Below, in pieces: positions 20,351 through 29,300 of a DNA stretch of 64,000 nucleotides (positions are counted from its first letter, which is position 1; every line of letters starts with the position of its first letter). This DNA comes from Pseudomonas putida (GTDB lineage: Bacteria > Pseudomonadota > Gammaproteobacteria > Pseudomonadales > Pseudomonadaceae). The translations under genes and the position numbers were made by a program. Below the pieces are notes generated by a model. It did not search any database. It had not been told where the DNA came from and worked only from the letters and a program-made list of their open reading frames with translations. The stretch covers positions 124,001 through 188,000 of the forward strand of contig NZ_CP011789.1 of assembly GCF_001636055.1 (NCBI RefSeq). The letters run 5' to 3'.

Positions 20351-21670
20351 TCAGAAGATGCTGATCGGGTATTCGACGAATACGCGAACTTCGTTGCCGT
20401 CGTCGTTGTAGCCGTTTTGGCGCACAGCGTTGTTGGTACGCAAGAACGAACTACGCAGCTTGATCGAGAGGTCCTTCGCCGGGCCGTCCTGCACCACGTA
20501 GCGAACCTGGTTGAAGATCTCGCGCTCCTTACCCTCGCCGAAACCTTCCGGGTTCTTGAGGTTGCGGGTGTTGATGTTGTCACCCACCACGTAAGCCAGC
20601 TTGTAGGTCAGACCAGGGATGCCGAAGGCACCGAAATCCAGGCCGTAGCCCAACTGCCAGGAGCGCTCGTCTTCGGCGTTGAAGTCGGACCAGTACGAGT
20701 TGGCCAGGTAGATGGTCGAACCACCGTCGCCGACACCGCCTTCGTTCTGGTACCAGCCATAGTTGTAGCCGGTGCTGCCGGTGCTGCGCTGGTGGGCCAG
20801 CGTGAAGGAGTGCGGGCCATAGGCGTAGGTAGCCGCCAGGCTCCAGATGGTGTTGCGGTCGCCATTCAAGCCAGCTTCACGCACATACTTGTTGTCGATG
20901 TCCGACTTGTAGCCGTTGAAGTCCAGGGTCAGGGACTGGTCGGCCGCGATCGGGAAGACGTAGTTCAGGCCCAGGTAGTGCTTCTTCATGACATCTTCGT
21001 TGTCCGCGGTGTACAGCGACGCGGTGAAGTTGTCGGTGAACTTGTAGCTGCCGCCGAGCACGTTGATCGACTTCAGGCCACCGCCATCACGGCGCTCGGC
21101 ACTCTTGCGGGCTTCCTGGGTGAAGCGGCCTGCATTCAGCTCCAGGCCTTTGATCTCCTTGGAGGTGATCATGGTGCCAGTGAAGCTCTCTGGCAGCAGA
21201 CGAGCGTCGTCGTACTGCAGGACCGGCAGAGCCGGCATCTGGTCACCGTACTTGAGCACAGTGTTGGAGATGCGGAACTTCACCGCTGCACCACCACGAG
21301 CCAGGTTGTGAGGGGCGTTGGTTTTCTCACCGTCGAAGGTGGGGTCGGAGCGTTTGAAGAAGTCGACACCGCCACCCTGATTACGACCCTTGCCACCATC
21401 CAGACGCACGGCGTACAGACCGAAGGCGTCGACACCGACACCCACGGTGCCTTGAGTGAAGCCGGACGAGAAGTTGGCGATCACACCCTGGCCCCACTGG
21501 GACTGGTCGTTGGTGTGGTGCTTCTTGTCACGGTTGATGAAGGCGTTGCGCAGGAGGACGTTGGCGTGGCTGTCCTCGATGAAGCCCTTGCTTTCGGCCT
21601 GGTCGTTGGCCTGGGCCTGAGTGGCGGCGATGAGTGCCAGCGCTACCAGGCTGATCCTTGTATTCAACAT
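20351..21670 (-). CDS. OprD-family outer-membrane porin
   Basis: OprD-family (OccD/OccK) proteins are 18-strand, substrate-selective porins for small carboxylates, amino acids or peptides. The 439-residue product has a Sec signal (MLNTRISLVALALIAATQAQA), the family opening FIEDSHANVLLRNAFINRD, QWGQGVIANFSSGFTQGTVGVGVDAFGLYAVRLD, GKGRN, LPVLQYDDARLLPESFTGTM and the C-terminal FVEYPISIF ending in Phe as required by the BAM machinery. A ribosome site AAGGAAA precedes the ATG at 21670. The substrate cannot be told from sequence. It is transcribed leftward from a promoter at 21841-21870 and converges on the T6SS unit. Confidence 0.93.
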   Translation of the reverse strand: MLNTRISLVALALIAATQAQANDQAESKGFIEDSHANVLLRNAFINRDKKHHTNDQSQWGQGVIANFSSGFTQGTVGVGVDAFGLYAVRLDGGKGRNQGGGVDFFKRSDPTFDGEKTNAPHNLARGGAAVKFRISNTVLKYGDQMPALPVLQYDDARLLPESFTGTMITSKEIKGLELNAGRFTQEARKSAERRDGGGLKSINVLGGSYKFTDNFTASLYTADNEDVMKKHYLGLNYVFPIAADQSLTLDFNGYKSDIDNKYVREAGLNGDRNTIWSLAATYAYGPHSFTLAHQRSTGSTGYNYGWYQNEGGVGDGGSTIYLANSYWSDFNAEDERSWQLGYGLDFGAFGIPGLTYKLAYVVGDNINTRNLKNPEGFGEGKEREIFNQVRYVVQDGPAKDLSIKLRSSFLRTNNAVRQNGYNDDGNEVRVFVEYPISIF

Positions 21671-21840
21671 GTTGTTTTCCTTATTACCGAATCAGAACGC
21701 TCTGCTACCTAAAACGCCAGGAACCAACGCCCCTTCGTAGGTTCGACGCTTGTATCCAAACTGAAAACCCCGCTCCTTTTGCAGGTAGCGGGCTTCGTCC
21801 GGCGCTCGGCCAACTGATGGCCGGCAGGCGTAGAGGCCGA

Positions 21841-21870
21841 ATCCTAGCCGCGTGCGCTTCGCAATGTCAA
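21841..21870 (-). promoter_or_regulatory. Candidate σ70 promoter of the OprD-family porin gene
   Basis: On the minus strand TTGACA (21865-21870) is followed after 18 bases by TAGGAT (21841-21846), four of six matches to the -10 consensus. The predicted leader is about 165 bases. Confidence 0.5.
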
Positions 21871-22093
21871 AAAAACGTGAAATGAAGGTTGATATAACCA
21901 AATTAAAGGCCAGAGCTGGTGCAAATCTGTGCTGAATCGCAGAGCAGACAGTTATTCCCTCTCTTTTCTGTACTTTCGTACAGGCAACTCACTTCTGGTT
22001 GGCTTGACAAAAACACCTCGATAAAAGCGAATAATTACCAGTTACAATTTGATACATTCGTAAATACGCGCCTTTACAAATAGCCAAGCAAGA

Positions 22094-22120
22094 GCAAATA
22101 GCAAGCATTACCATTCGCAT
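22094..22120. promoter_or_regulatory. Probable Fur box upstream of TonB-dependent receptor
   Basis: The sequence AAATAGCAAGCATTACCATT lies inside this interval and resembles the Pseudomonas Fur site form AATGAGAATCATTATCATT, with the CATTA-CCATT half best conserved. It is 35-60 bases before the receptor ATG, a usual position for iron repression. Confidence 0.45.
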
Positions 22121-22154
22121 CCTTTTCATAACAATCTCTGCTGGATGCCTGCCG

Positions 22155-24257
22155 ATGCTTGTCCCCTGCCGCTTGTCTCCCCTGTCTCTGGGCCTCTCAC
22201 TGATGTTCAGCGCGGGCCTTGCCAGCGCTGCCACCACTACCCTGCCTGAGCTCTCGGTCACTGCCGAAAGTGAACGCGAGCGCGATAACCCGAGGGTCAA
22301 GGACGTCAGCACCGCCACCCGGACCTCGACGCCTGTGCGCTACGTCCCGCAGGCGATCGACACGGTCAAGACCGCCAACGTGCTGGACTACGGCAACAAC
22401 AGCCTGGGCAAGGCACTGGAAGGCATCCCCAACGTCAGCAGCAGCGCCGACACACGCTTCGACAGCCTGCGTATCCGCGGCTTCGACGCCAGCAACGACT
22501 TCTATCTGGACGGCGTGCGTGATGACAGCCAGTACGTACGCGACCTGCACAACATCGAGCGCATCGAGGTGCTCAAGGGCCCGGCAGCCGTGCTCTATGG
22601 CCGTGGCAGCCAGGGCGGCATCGTCAATCGGGTGAGCAAGGCGCCCGAGCATGGCCGGCGCTCTACCATCGAAGCCCAGGGCGGCAGCGAGGACCTGCGC
22701 AGCCTGTACGCCGATCTCAGTGCCGACCTGAACGACGACATCAGCGTGCGCCTGAACATGGGCAACCAGGACAACAACAGTTTCCGCGATGGGGTCGATG
22801 GCAACCGCCAACTGTTCGCCCCGTCGCTGAGCTGGCAACTGAACCCCGACCTGAACTGGCTGGTGCAGTACGAATACAGCCGCTACAACCGCACCCCGGA
22901 TCGCGGCATTCCTGGCGTCGGCGGTCGTCCGGCGGATGTCGGGCGCAGCACTACGTACGGCGACACGCAGCGCGACTTCATCGACGACAAGTCACAGTCG
23001 CTGCGCTCGCGCCTGAACTACCAGCTCGGCGACAACTGGCAAGTGCGCCATACCCTGAGCCTGTTCAAGCTCGACAGCGACTTCGACAACACCTACCTCA
23101 CCGGCTACACCCCCAGCACCAATCTGGTGACCCGCCAGCGCTGGCAGCAGGACCTGAACACCCGCAACCTTTTCAACAACCTCGAGGCCGAGGGCGATGT
23201 CAGCACCTGGGGCCTGGAGCACAAGCTGCTGCTGGGACTGGAATCCGGCAATCAGCGCCGCGATCCGCGCCTGTACACCGCGCGGGCGGTGAGTGCCGGT
23301 GGCCAGGCGGTGCCGTCGCTGAACCTGAACAACCCCAACCGGCGCCTGCAACACAACGGTCCCATGGTGCCGTCGAGCTACAACCACACGGTGGTCGATA
23401 GCCGTGGCGTCTACCTGCAGGACCAGATCCGCCTCAACGACCAATGGCAGATCCTGGCGGGCGTGCGCTTCGACCAATTCGAGGTGGAAACCACCAACAA
23501 GCTGCGAGGCATCTCGGAAAAACAGGACGACAACAGCACCAGCCCGCGCCTGGGCGTGGTCTATTCGCCGTGGCAGGAACATTCGTTCTATGCCTCCTGG
23601 AGCAAGACCTATTCCCCGGTCGGCGGCGGCCTGATCGGTATCACCCCCGGCGCTGCCGGCAACACCAACGAAACGGCTCCGGAGAACACCCGGCAGAAGG
23701 AAATCGGGGTCAAGAGCGACTGGTTCGACGAGCGCCTGAGCACCACCCTCGCCGTCTACGAGCTGGAGCTCTACAACCGTCGCACCACTGACCCGGACAA
23801 CCCTGGCATCACCATCCTCACCGGCCTGCAACGCTCGCGTGGCGTGGAGCTGACCGCCCAGGGCAATGTGGTCGGCAACTGGTACGTACGCGGCGGCATC
23901 GGCCTGCAGGATGCCATCATCGCCAAGGACAACAGCGGCCTGGAGGGTAACCGGGTAAACAACGTGGCGCGGCGCAACGCCAGCCTGTTCGTGACCTGGA
24001 AGCCGGAGCTGGGCTGGTACGCCGAAACCGGCCTGGTACTGGTCGGCGAACGCTACGCCGACAACCAGAACACCACGGTGCTGCCAGGCTATGGGCACTG
24101 GGATGCACTGGCCGGCTACCGCACCCACGACTGGGACGTTCGCGCTGCGCTGAACAACATCACCGACAAGACCTACTACAGCTCGGCGACCAGCGCCGCG
24201 CAGATCCAGTTCGGCGATCCGCGCAGCCTGGTGGTGACAGGCACCTACAGCTTCTGA
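22155..24257 (+). CDS. TonB-dependent siderophore receptor (Fiu/PiuA-like)
   Basis: The 700-residue receptor has a signal peptide ending ...GLASA, a plug domain (about 50-200) with LEGIPNVSSSADTRFDSLRIRGFD, DGVRDDSQYVRDLHNIERIEVLKGPAAVLYGRGSQGG-type plug motifs, and a β-barrel ending NITDKTYYSSATSAAQIQFGDPRSLVVTGTYSF with terminal Phe. The plug wording and length are those of catecholate-type receptors such as Fiu and PiuA; the ligand is an inference. There is no N-terminal signalling extension, so it is not a FecA/FpvA-type transducer. A probable Fur box lies upstream. The ATG at 22155 lacks a strong Shine-Dalgarno, but the signal peptide begins properly there. No siderophore biosynthesis or TonB gene is adjacent. 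Confidence 0.9.
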   Translation: MLVPCRLSPLSLGLSLMFSAGLASAATTTLPELSVTAESERERDNPRVKDVSTATRTSTPVRYVPQAIDTVKTANVLDYGNNSLGKALEGIPNVSSSADTRFDSLRIRGFDASNDFYLDGVRDDSQYVRDLHNIERIEVLKGPAAVLYGRGSQGGIVNRVSKAPEHGRRSTIEAQGGSEDLRSLYADLSADLNDDISVRLNMGNQDNNSFRDGVDGNRQLFAPSLSWQLNPDLNWLVQYEYSRYNRTPDRGIPGVGGRPADVGRSTTYGDTQRDFIDDKSQSLRSRLNYQLGDNWQVRHTLSLFKLDSDFDNTYLTGYTPSTNLVTRQRWQQDLNTRNLFNNLEAEGDVSTWGLEHKLLLGLESGNQRRDPRLYTARAVSAGGQAVPSLNLNNPNRRLQHNGPMVPSSYNHTVVDSRGVYLQDQIRLNDQWQILAGVRFDQFEVETTNKLRGISEKQDDNSTSPRLGVVYSPWQEHSFYASWSKTYSPVGGGLIGITPGAAGNTNETAPENTRQKEIGVKSDWFDERLSTTLAVYELELYNRRTTDPDNPGITILTGLQRSRGVELTAQGNVVGNWYVRGGIGLQDAIIAKDNSGLEGNRVNNVARRNASLFVTWKPELGWYAETGLVLVGERYADNQNTTVLPGYGHWDALAGYRTHDWDVRAALNNITDKTYYSSATSAAQIQFGDPRSLVVTGTYSF

Positions 24258-24333
24258 CCAGTGGGCCCTATCCAGAACTGCGGCAACTAGGCTTCAATAC
24301 GCGTTTTTTCCGGACACACCCAAGGATTCACCC

Positions 24334-24777
24334 ATGGCTTCCAACACCAAGCAACAGAAACGCGCCAAGCGCGCCGCCTCCAAGGCCAAGCAGAACCGCA
24401 TGGTCCGCGGCGGCCAGGCGGTCAAGGCCAGCGCTGGCGACAGCGCCAGTGTCGAGCAGGTGTACAACAAGGCCATGGAGTCCGGGAGCTATGACGCCCT
24501 GTTCGACAAGATGAAGGAGGCCCAGGAAACCAGCCTGGTGTCGATGATCTCGGTGTTCCTGGTCGATCCATTGCTGGCGCTGGTACTCAAGGGGCACAAG
24601 GAAGAGCACGCCACCGACTACATCGTCCTGGTGTTCACCGCTTACCGCGCCTGGCTCGATGGCGCCGATGAAGCGGCGACCATGGCCTGGCTGGAGAGCG
24701 ACGAGTTCCAGGAAGCCTACGTGGCAGCGTCGGAGGCAGTGGCCAAGCAGCAGCAACAACAGAAGCAGTTCGGCTGA
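24334..24777 (+). CDS. Conserved hypothetical protein with basic N-terminus
   Basis: The 147-residue protein has a very basic start (residues 1-30 are rich in Lys and Arg, e.g. KQQKRAKRAASKAKQNR), an acidic helical middle with YNKAMESGSYDALFDKMKEAQETSLVSMIS, a hydrophobic FLVDPLLALVLKG, and a Gln-rich end (KQQQQQKQFG). I recall similar small proteins as conserved hypotheticals in Pseudomonas, with no function known to me. The basic tail could bind nucleic acid, which is speculation. ACCCAAGGATTC supplies the ribosome site before the ATG. It stands alone between the TonB receptor and a strong terminator shared with secB. Confidence 0.8.
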   Translation: MASNTKQQKRAKRAASKAKQNRMVRGGQAVKASAGDSASVEQVYNKAMESGSYDALFDKMKEAQETSLVSMISVFLVDPLLALVLKGHKEEHATDYIVLVFTAYRAWLDGADEAATMAWLESDEFQEAYVAASEAVAKQQQQQKQFG

Positions 24778-24795
24778 AGTTCGGCTTGCGCCCAT

Positions 24796-24829
24796 AAAAA
24801 AACCCTCGGGTCGATCCCGAGGGTTTTTT
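24796..24829. terminator. Bidirectional terminator between hypothetical gene and secB
   Basis: AAACCCTCGGG-TCGA-TCCCGAGGGTTT forms a perfect stem with an A-run on one side and a T-run on the other, suiting both convergent genes. Confidence 0.93.
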
Positions 24830-24846
24830 ATGCCGCGCGATAACGA

Positions 24847-25329
24847 TTACTGCAGGGAAGGCGCTTCGCCGGCTTCCTGCATGCGCTGCAGCTCCTGAGC
24901 GTACAGGGCATCGAAGTTCACCGGCGACAGCATCAGCGCCGGGAACGAGCCACGGGTCACCAGGCTGTCGAGGGTTTCACGCGCGTACGGGAACAGGATG
25001 TTCGGGCAGAACGCACCCAGGGTGTGGCTCATGGAAGCTGCGTCCAGACCCGAGATCAGGAAGATGCCCGCCTGCTGAACTTCAGCGATGAAGGCGACTT
25101 CTTCGCCGTTCTTGACGGTAACCGACAGAGTCAGCACGACCTCATGGAAGTCACCTTCCAGGGCCTTCTGGCGGGTGTTCAGGTCCAGCGCGACGCTGGG
25201 TTCCCACTGCTGGCGGAAGATCTGCGGGCTTTTCGGGGCTTCGAACGACAGGTCACGCACGTAGATGCGCTGCAGGGAGAATTGTGGGCTGTTCTCTTCG
25301 GCGGCGCCGTTGTTCTGTTGGTCAGTCAT
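24847..25329 (-). CDS. secB: Protein-export chaperone SecB
   Basis: SecB is the tetrameric cytosolic chaperone that keeps preproteins unfolded and hands them to SecA. The 160-residue product contains [61 protein letters not shown] and [20 protein letters not shown], all core SecB motifs, with an acidic tail-free C-terminus. AAGGA precedes the ATG at 25329. It follows grxC and a rhodanese-like gene in a leftward unit, the conserved order in Pseudomonas and close to that in enterobacteria (yibN-grxC-secB). Confidence 0.97.
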   Translation of the reverse strand: MTDQQNNGAAEENSPQFSLQRIYVRDLSFEAPKSPQIFRQQWEPSVALDLNTRQKALEGDFHEVVLTLSVTVKNGEEVAFIAEVQQAGIFLISGLDAASMSHTLGAFCPNILFPYARETLDSLVTRGSFPALMLSPVNFDALYAQELQRMQEAGEAPSLQ

Positions 25330-25368
25330 GGCAGATCCTTTTCTGAAAATGGTTGAAAGAGGCGTGAA

Positions 25369-25623
25369 TCAGGCCTCGAGCAGGGCGTCGAGCTTGCCCG
25401 AGCGCTCCAGCGCAAACAAGTCATCGCAACCGCCAACGTGGGTGCTGCCGATCCAGATCTGCGGCACCGAGGTACGCCCGGCCTTCTGCGCCATCTCGGC
25501 GCGCAGCTGCGGCTTGCCGTCGACACGGATTTCCTCGAACGCCACCTGCTTGCTCGCCAGCAGTTGCTTGGCGCGCATGCAGTAGGGGCAGTAGTCGCTG
25601 GAGTAGACGATGACGGGCTTCAT
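25369..25623 (-). CDS. grxC: Glutaredoxin 3
   Basis: This 84-residue dithiol glutaredoxin reduces disulfides and ribonucleotide reductase using glutathione. The thioredoxin fold carries the active site CPYC (residues 11-14, in SSDYCPYCMRAK), the cis-Pro segment TSVPQIWIG, and the glutathione-binding GGCDDL near the C-terminus. One base separates its start from the stop of the upstream rhodanese-like gene, so it is co-transcribed with it and with secB. Confidence 0.95.
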   Translation of the reverse strand: MKPVIVYSSDYCPYCMRAKQLLASKQVAFEEIRVDGKPQLRAEMAQKAGRTSVPQIWIGSTHVGGCDDLFALERSGKLDALLEA

Positions 25624-25624
25624 A

Positions 25625-26038
25625 TCACTTCACCAGGGGCAGGTTATCGGCTTTCCAGCTGGACACACCACCGCTGAGCTTGGCAGCGGTGAAGCCAGCC
25701 TTGAGCAGCTCGCGGCAGATGGTGCCGGACTGCTGGCCCATCGCATCGACGATGATCAGGGTCTTTTCTTTGTGTTTTTCCAGCTCGGCAATGCGGCCGA
25801 TGACTTTGTCCTGCGGAATGTTCAGCGCCCCCACGATGTGGCCGGCGGAGTATTCCTTGCTTGGACGGATATCGATCACCACGCCCTTCTCGGCGTTGAC
25901 CAGCGCGGTCAGTTGGCCGTTGCTCAGGCTCTGGCCGCCGCGGCGGATTTCATTGACCAGCAGCAGGATCAGCAGGACGAAGAAGATCGCAACCAGGATG
26001 AAGTGATCTGTCGCGAATTGAATCAGGTGAGCAACCAT
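25625..26038 (-). CDS. Membrane-anchored rhodanese-like protein lacking the catalytic Cys (YibN-like)
   Basis: The 137-residue protein has one N-terminal membrane helix (about residues 13-29, FILVAIFFVLLILLLV) followed by a cytoplasmic rhodanese domain with VVIDIRPSKEYSAGHIVGALNIP. The active-site loop that normally reads CxxGxxS is D98-A-M-G-Q-Q-S here, so the sulfur-carrying Cys is replaced by Asp and sulfurtransferase activity is unlikely. It matches YibN of E. coli by position (upstream of grxC-secB) and layout. The start at 26038 was preferred over an upstream ATG because the membrane helix begins directly after it. Confidence 0.9.
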   Translation of the reverse strand: MVAHLIQFATDHFILVAIFFVLLILLLVNEIRRGGQSLSNGQLTALVNAEKGVVIDIRPSKEYSAGHIVGALNIPQDKVIGRIAELEKHKEKTLIIVDAMGQQSGTICRELLKAGFTAAKLSGGVSSWKADNLPLVK

Positions 26039-26244
26039 CAGGGGTGTTCCAGGCGATTGAAAATGCCGGCCAGTATACACAGCCACCCATGCCCGCCAAA
26101 GCCCGCCGGGCCGGCTCGGAAACAGCCTTCATCTGCAACCCGTCGGGACGCTGGTCGTACGAACCGACGAATATTCGCCGTCGCTGGCCGATTTGCCCTA
26201 AAATGCGTGTCTTTATCATCTTTGAACAACCGTGAGTTTGATTG

Positions 26245-27780
26245 ATGACGAGCACGCCCAAGCCCCTGGTCCTGATCATCCTGGATGGTTTCGGTCACAG
26301 CGAAAGCCCCGAATACAACGCCATCTACGCCGCCAACACACCGGTCTATGACCGCCTGCGCGCCACCCAGCCGCATGGCCTGATCTCCGGTTCCGGCATG
26401 GATGTCGGCCTGCCGGACGGGCAGATGGGCAACTCCGAAGTCGGTCACATGAACCTCGGCGCCGGCCGTGTGGTGTACCAGGACTTCACCCGGGTCACCA
26501 AGGCCATCCGCGACGGCGAGTTCTTCGAAAACCCGGTACTCACCGGCGCCGTGGACAAGGCAGTTGCAGCAGGCAAGGCCGTGCACCTGCTGGGCCTGCT
26601 CTCCGACGGCGGCGTGCACAGCCACCAGGACCATATCGTCGCCATGGCCGAACTGGCCGCCCAGCGTGGCGCCGAGAAAATCTACCTGCACGCCTTCCTC
26701 GACGGCCGCGACACCCCTCCGCGCAGCGCCCAGTCGTCCATCGAACTGCTCGACGCGACCTTCTCCAAGCTGGGCAAGGGCCGCATCGCCAGCCTGATCG
26801 GCCGCTATTACGCGATGGACCGTGACAACCGCTGGGACCGCGTCAGCGCCGCCTACAACCTGATCGTCGACAGCACCGCCGAGTACAGCGCAGACAGCGC
26901 TGTGGCTGGGCTTGAAGCAGCCTATGCACGCGATGAGAGCGACGAATTCGTCAAGGCCACGCGCATCGGCGAGGCGGTCAAGGTCGAAGACGGCGACGCG
27001 GTGATCTTCATGAACTTCCGCGCCGACCGCGCCCGTGAACTGTCGCGGGTATTCGTCGAAGCCGATTTCAACGAGTTCCCCCGTGCGCGCCTGCCGAAGC
27101 TCGCGGCCTACATCGGCCTGACCCAGTACTCGGCGAAGATCCCCGCCCCCGCGGCCTTTGCCCCAGCCAGCCTGAACAACGTGCTGGGCGAGTACCTGGC
27201 CAAGAACGGCAAGACCCAGCTGCGCATCGCCGAGACCGAAAAGTACGCCCACGTGACCTTCTTCTTCTCCGGCGGACGTGAAGAGCCGTTCGAAGGCGAA
27301 GAGCGCATCCTCATTCCGTCGCCGAAGGTCGCCACCTACGACCTGCAGCCTGAAATGAGCGCGCCGGAAGTGACCGACCGCATCGTCGAGGCCATCGAGC
27401 AACAGCGTTATGACGTGATCGTGGTCAACTACGCCAACGGCGACATGGTCGGCCACACCGGCGTATTCGACGCGGCGGTCAAGGCCGTCGAGGCGCTGGA
27501 CGGCTGTGTCGGGCGCATCGTCGAGGCGCTGGACAAGGTCGGTGGCGAAGCGCTGATCACCGCCGACCACGGCAACGTCGAGCAGATGGAAGACGAGTCC
27601 ACTGGCCAGGCGCACACCGCGCACACCACCGAGCCGGTACCGTTCATCTATGTCGGCAAGCGCAGCGTGAAAGTCCGTGACGGCGGCGTGCTGGCCGATG
27701 TGGCGCCGACCATGCTCAAGCTGCTGGGGCTGGAGAAGCCTGCCGAAATGACCGGAACCTCGATCCTGATCGACGCTTGA
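26245..27780 (+). CDS. gpmI: 2,3-bisphosphoglycerate-independent phosphoglycerate mutase
   Basis: GpmI interconverts 3- and 2-phosphoglycerate with a Mn-dependent phosphoserine intermediate. The 511-residue length is normal. Visible motifs are [12 protein letters not shown] (metal Asp), [12 protein letters not shown] with nucleophile Ser64, [37 protein letters not shown], and near the C-terminus [14 protein letters not shown] and [11 protein letters not shown] holding the second metal site. ATG at 26245 is chosen over a TTG one codon earlier. A strong terminator follows at 27831-27867. The divergent rhodanese-grxC-secB unit lies 206 bases upstream. Confidence 0.97.
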   Translation: MTSTPKPLVLIILDGFGHSESPEYNAIYAANTPVYDRLRATQPHGLISGSGMDVGLPDGQMGNSEVGHMNLGAGRVVYQDFTRVTKAIRDGEFFENPVLTGAVDKAVAAGKAVHLLGLLSDGGVHSHQDHIVAMAELAAQRGAEKIYLHAFLDGRDTPPRSAQSSIELLDATFSKLGKGRIASLIGRYYAMDRDNRWDRVSAAYNLIVDSTAEYSADSAVAGLEAAYARDESDEFVKATRIGEAVKVEDGDAVIFMNFRADRARELSRVFVEADFNEFPRARLPKLAAYIGLTQYSAKIPAPAAFAPASLNNVLGEYLAKNGKTQLRIAETEKYAHVTFFFSGGREEPFEGEERILIPSPKVATYDLQPEMSAPEVTDRIVEAIEQQRYDVIVVNYANGDMVGHTGVFDAAVKAVEALDGCVGRIVEALDKVGGEALITADHGNVEQMEDESTGQAHTAHTTEPVPFIYVGKRSVKVRDGGVLADVAPTMLKLLGLEKPAEMTGTSILIDA

Positions 27781-27830
27781 GACTGCGCGTTGGGGCCGAG
27801 ACGCAGCGCACCCTGACGTGATTTCCGGAC

Positions 27831-27867
27831 AAACGCCCCGCCGCACCCGCAGCGGGGCGTTTTTTTT
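27831..27867 (+). terminator. Rho-independent terminator of gpmI
   Basis: AACGCCCCGC pairs with GCGGGGCGTT (bulged at one base) and is followed by a run of eight T. Confidence 0.88.
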
Positions 27868-27921
27868 GCACGCTCAGGCGGGCATACTAGGCCAGTCTCC
27901 ATCCCTGGTACGCCCGATTCC

Positions 27922-29214
27922 ATGCGCCGCGCCCTCATACTCCTAGCCCTGTCATGCCTGCTCAGTCCGGCGTTCGCCGACGAGCGCGCGCAGACCCAGC
28001 AACAACTGGACGCCACTCGCCAGGACATCGCCGAGCTCAAGAAAATGCTGGGCAAGCTCCAGGAAGAGAAAGCCGGCGTGCAGAAAGACCTCAAGTCCAC
28101 CGAGACCGATATCGGCAATCTCGAAAAGCAGGTGGAGGGTCTTCAGCAAGAACTAAAAAAGACCGAGGGCGAGCTGGAGCGCCTTGACCACGAGAAAAAA
28201 AAACTCCAGAGCGCCCGCGTTGAACAGCAACGACTGATCGCGATCCAGGCCCGCTCCGCTTATCAGAACGGTCGCGAGGAATACCTCAAGCTGCTGCTCA
28301 ACCAGCAGAATCCCGAGAAGTTCGCTCGCACCCTCACGTACTACGACTACCTGAGCAAGGCACGCCTGGAACAACTGCGCACCTTCAACGAAACCTTGCG
28401 CCAGCTGGCCAATGTCGAACTGGAAATTTCCGGCCAGCAGGAACAGCTGATGGCCCAGCGCGCCGACCTCGACAGCCGCCGCCAGGCACTGGAGGCCGAA
28501 CGCAGCAAGCGCCAGCAGGTACTGGCCAAGCTCAACAGCGACGTCAAGGATCGCGACCAGAAGCTTCAGGCCCGCGAACAGGACCAGGCCGACCTCGCCA
28601 AGGTGCTCAAGACCATCGAGGAAACCCTCGCCCGCCAGGCCCGTGAAGCCGAAGAAGCGCGGCAGAAGGCGCTGCTGGCCAAGCAGGAAGAAGAGAAGCG
28701 GCGCAAGGAACAGGCGCTGGCCGACGCTCGCCGCGACGAGCCGCAAGAGCCGCCGAAAAAGGCCCGCACCGTGCTCGGCCCGCTGGTGTCCAGCGATGGC
28801 GCCAACTACGGTGGTGCATTTTCCGCCGCCCGTGGAAAACTTCCATGGCCAGTCAATGGTCGATTGCTGGCACGCTTCGGCGACACGCGAGGCGGTGATG
28901 CGCGTGCCAAGTGGGACGGTGTGATGATCAGCGCCAGTGCCGGCACTCAGGTGCGCGCCGTACATGGCGGGCGCGTGGTGTTCGCCGACTGGTTGCGCGG
29001 CGCTGGACTTCTGGTCATTCTCGACCATGGTAATGGCTACTTGAGCCTGTACGGCCATAACCAGAGCCTGCTCAAGAGCGCCGGCGACATCGTCAAGGCC
29101 GGGGAAGCCATTTCTACCGTCGGCGACAGCGGCGGCCAGGACAGCGCAGGTTTGTACTTCGCGATTCGCCAGCAGGGCCGGCCCACCGACCCTGCGCAAT
29201 GGTGCCGAGGCTAG
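27922..29214 (+). CDS. envC: Murein hydrolase activator EnvC (degenerate LytM factor)
   Basis: EnvC is a periplasmic activator of AmiA/AmiB amidases during septal splitting, recruited by FtsEX. The 430-residue product has a signal peptide (MRRALILLALSCLLSPAFA), a long coiled-coil region (about 25-280, heptad-rich with many Gln, Glu and Lys), and a C-terminal LytM domain (about 310-430). The zinc ligands are lost: AKWDGVMI stands where active enzymes have HxGxD, and YFAIR replaces the HxH-type HFEIR, so it should activate rather than cut. It precedes ctpA with an 86-base gap, the usual Pseudomonas order gpmI-envC-ctpA. Confidence 0.93.
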   Translation: MRRALILLALSCLLSPAFADERAQTQQQLDATRQDIAELKKMLGKLQEEKAGVQKDLKSTETDIGNLEKQVEGLQQELKKTEGELERLDHEKKKLQSARVEQQRLIAIQARSAYQNGREEYLKLLLNQQNPEKFARTLTYYDYLSKARLEQLRTFNETLRQLANVELEISGQQEQLMAQRADLDSRRQALEAERSKRQQVLAKLNSDVKDRDQKLQAREQDQADLAKVLKTIEETLARQAREAEEARQKALLAKQEEEKRRKEQALADARRDEPQEPPKKARTVLGPLVSSDGANYGGAFSAARGKLPWPVNGRLLARFGDTRGGDARAKWDGVMISASAGTQVRAVHGGRVVFADWLRGAGLLVILDHGNGYLSLYGHNQSLLKSAGDIVKAGEAISTVGDSGGQDSAGLYFAIRQQGRPTDPAQWCRG

Positions 29215-29300
29215 GCACCGCAACATTTACGGTCAGGCCCGACGGTGGGCCGCACCGATGCTCCCGCGGGAGCACCTACAGGATCAGGAGTTCGTTCGAC

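Larger units (their letters stand above)
21671..22154. promoter_or_regulatory. Divergent AT-rich control region of oprD-type porin and TonB receptor
   Basis: This 484-base spacer has no credible ORF. It holds a σ70-like promoter for the porin (21841-21870, minus strand), a TTGACA at 22004-22009 facing the receptor without a clear -10 at ideal spacing, and a probable Fur box near 22094-22120. Confidence 0.6.

Noticed and set aside
20318..21712. 464-codon plus-strand frame opposite the OprD-family gene
   Set aside because: Val/Gly-rich antisense shadow; the porin has a signal peptide, barrel motifs and terminal Phe.
29215..29300. Small palindrome TGCTCCCGCGGGAGCA before ctpA as a regulatory site
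   Set aside because: It is a short GC-rich dyad of a kind common in this genome, with no promoter or known operator match.
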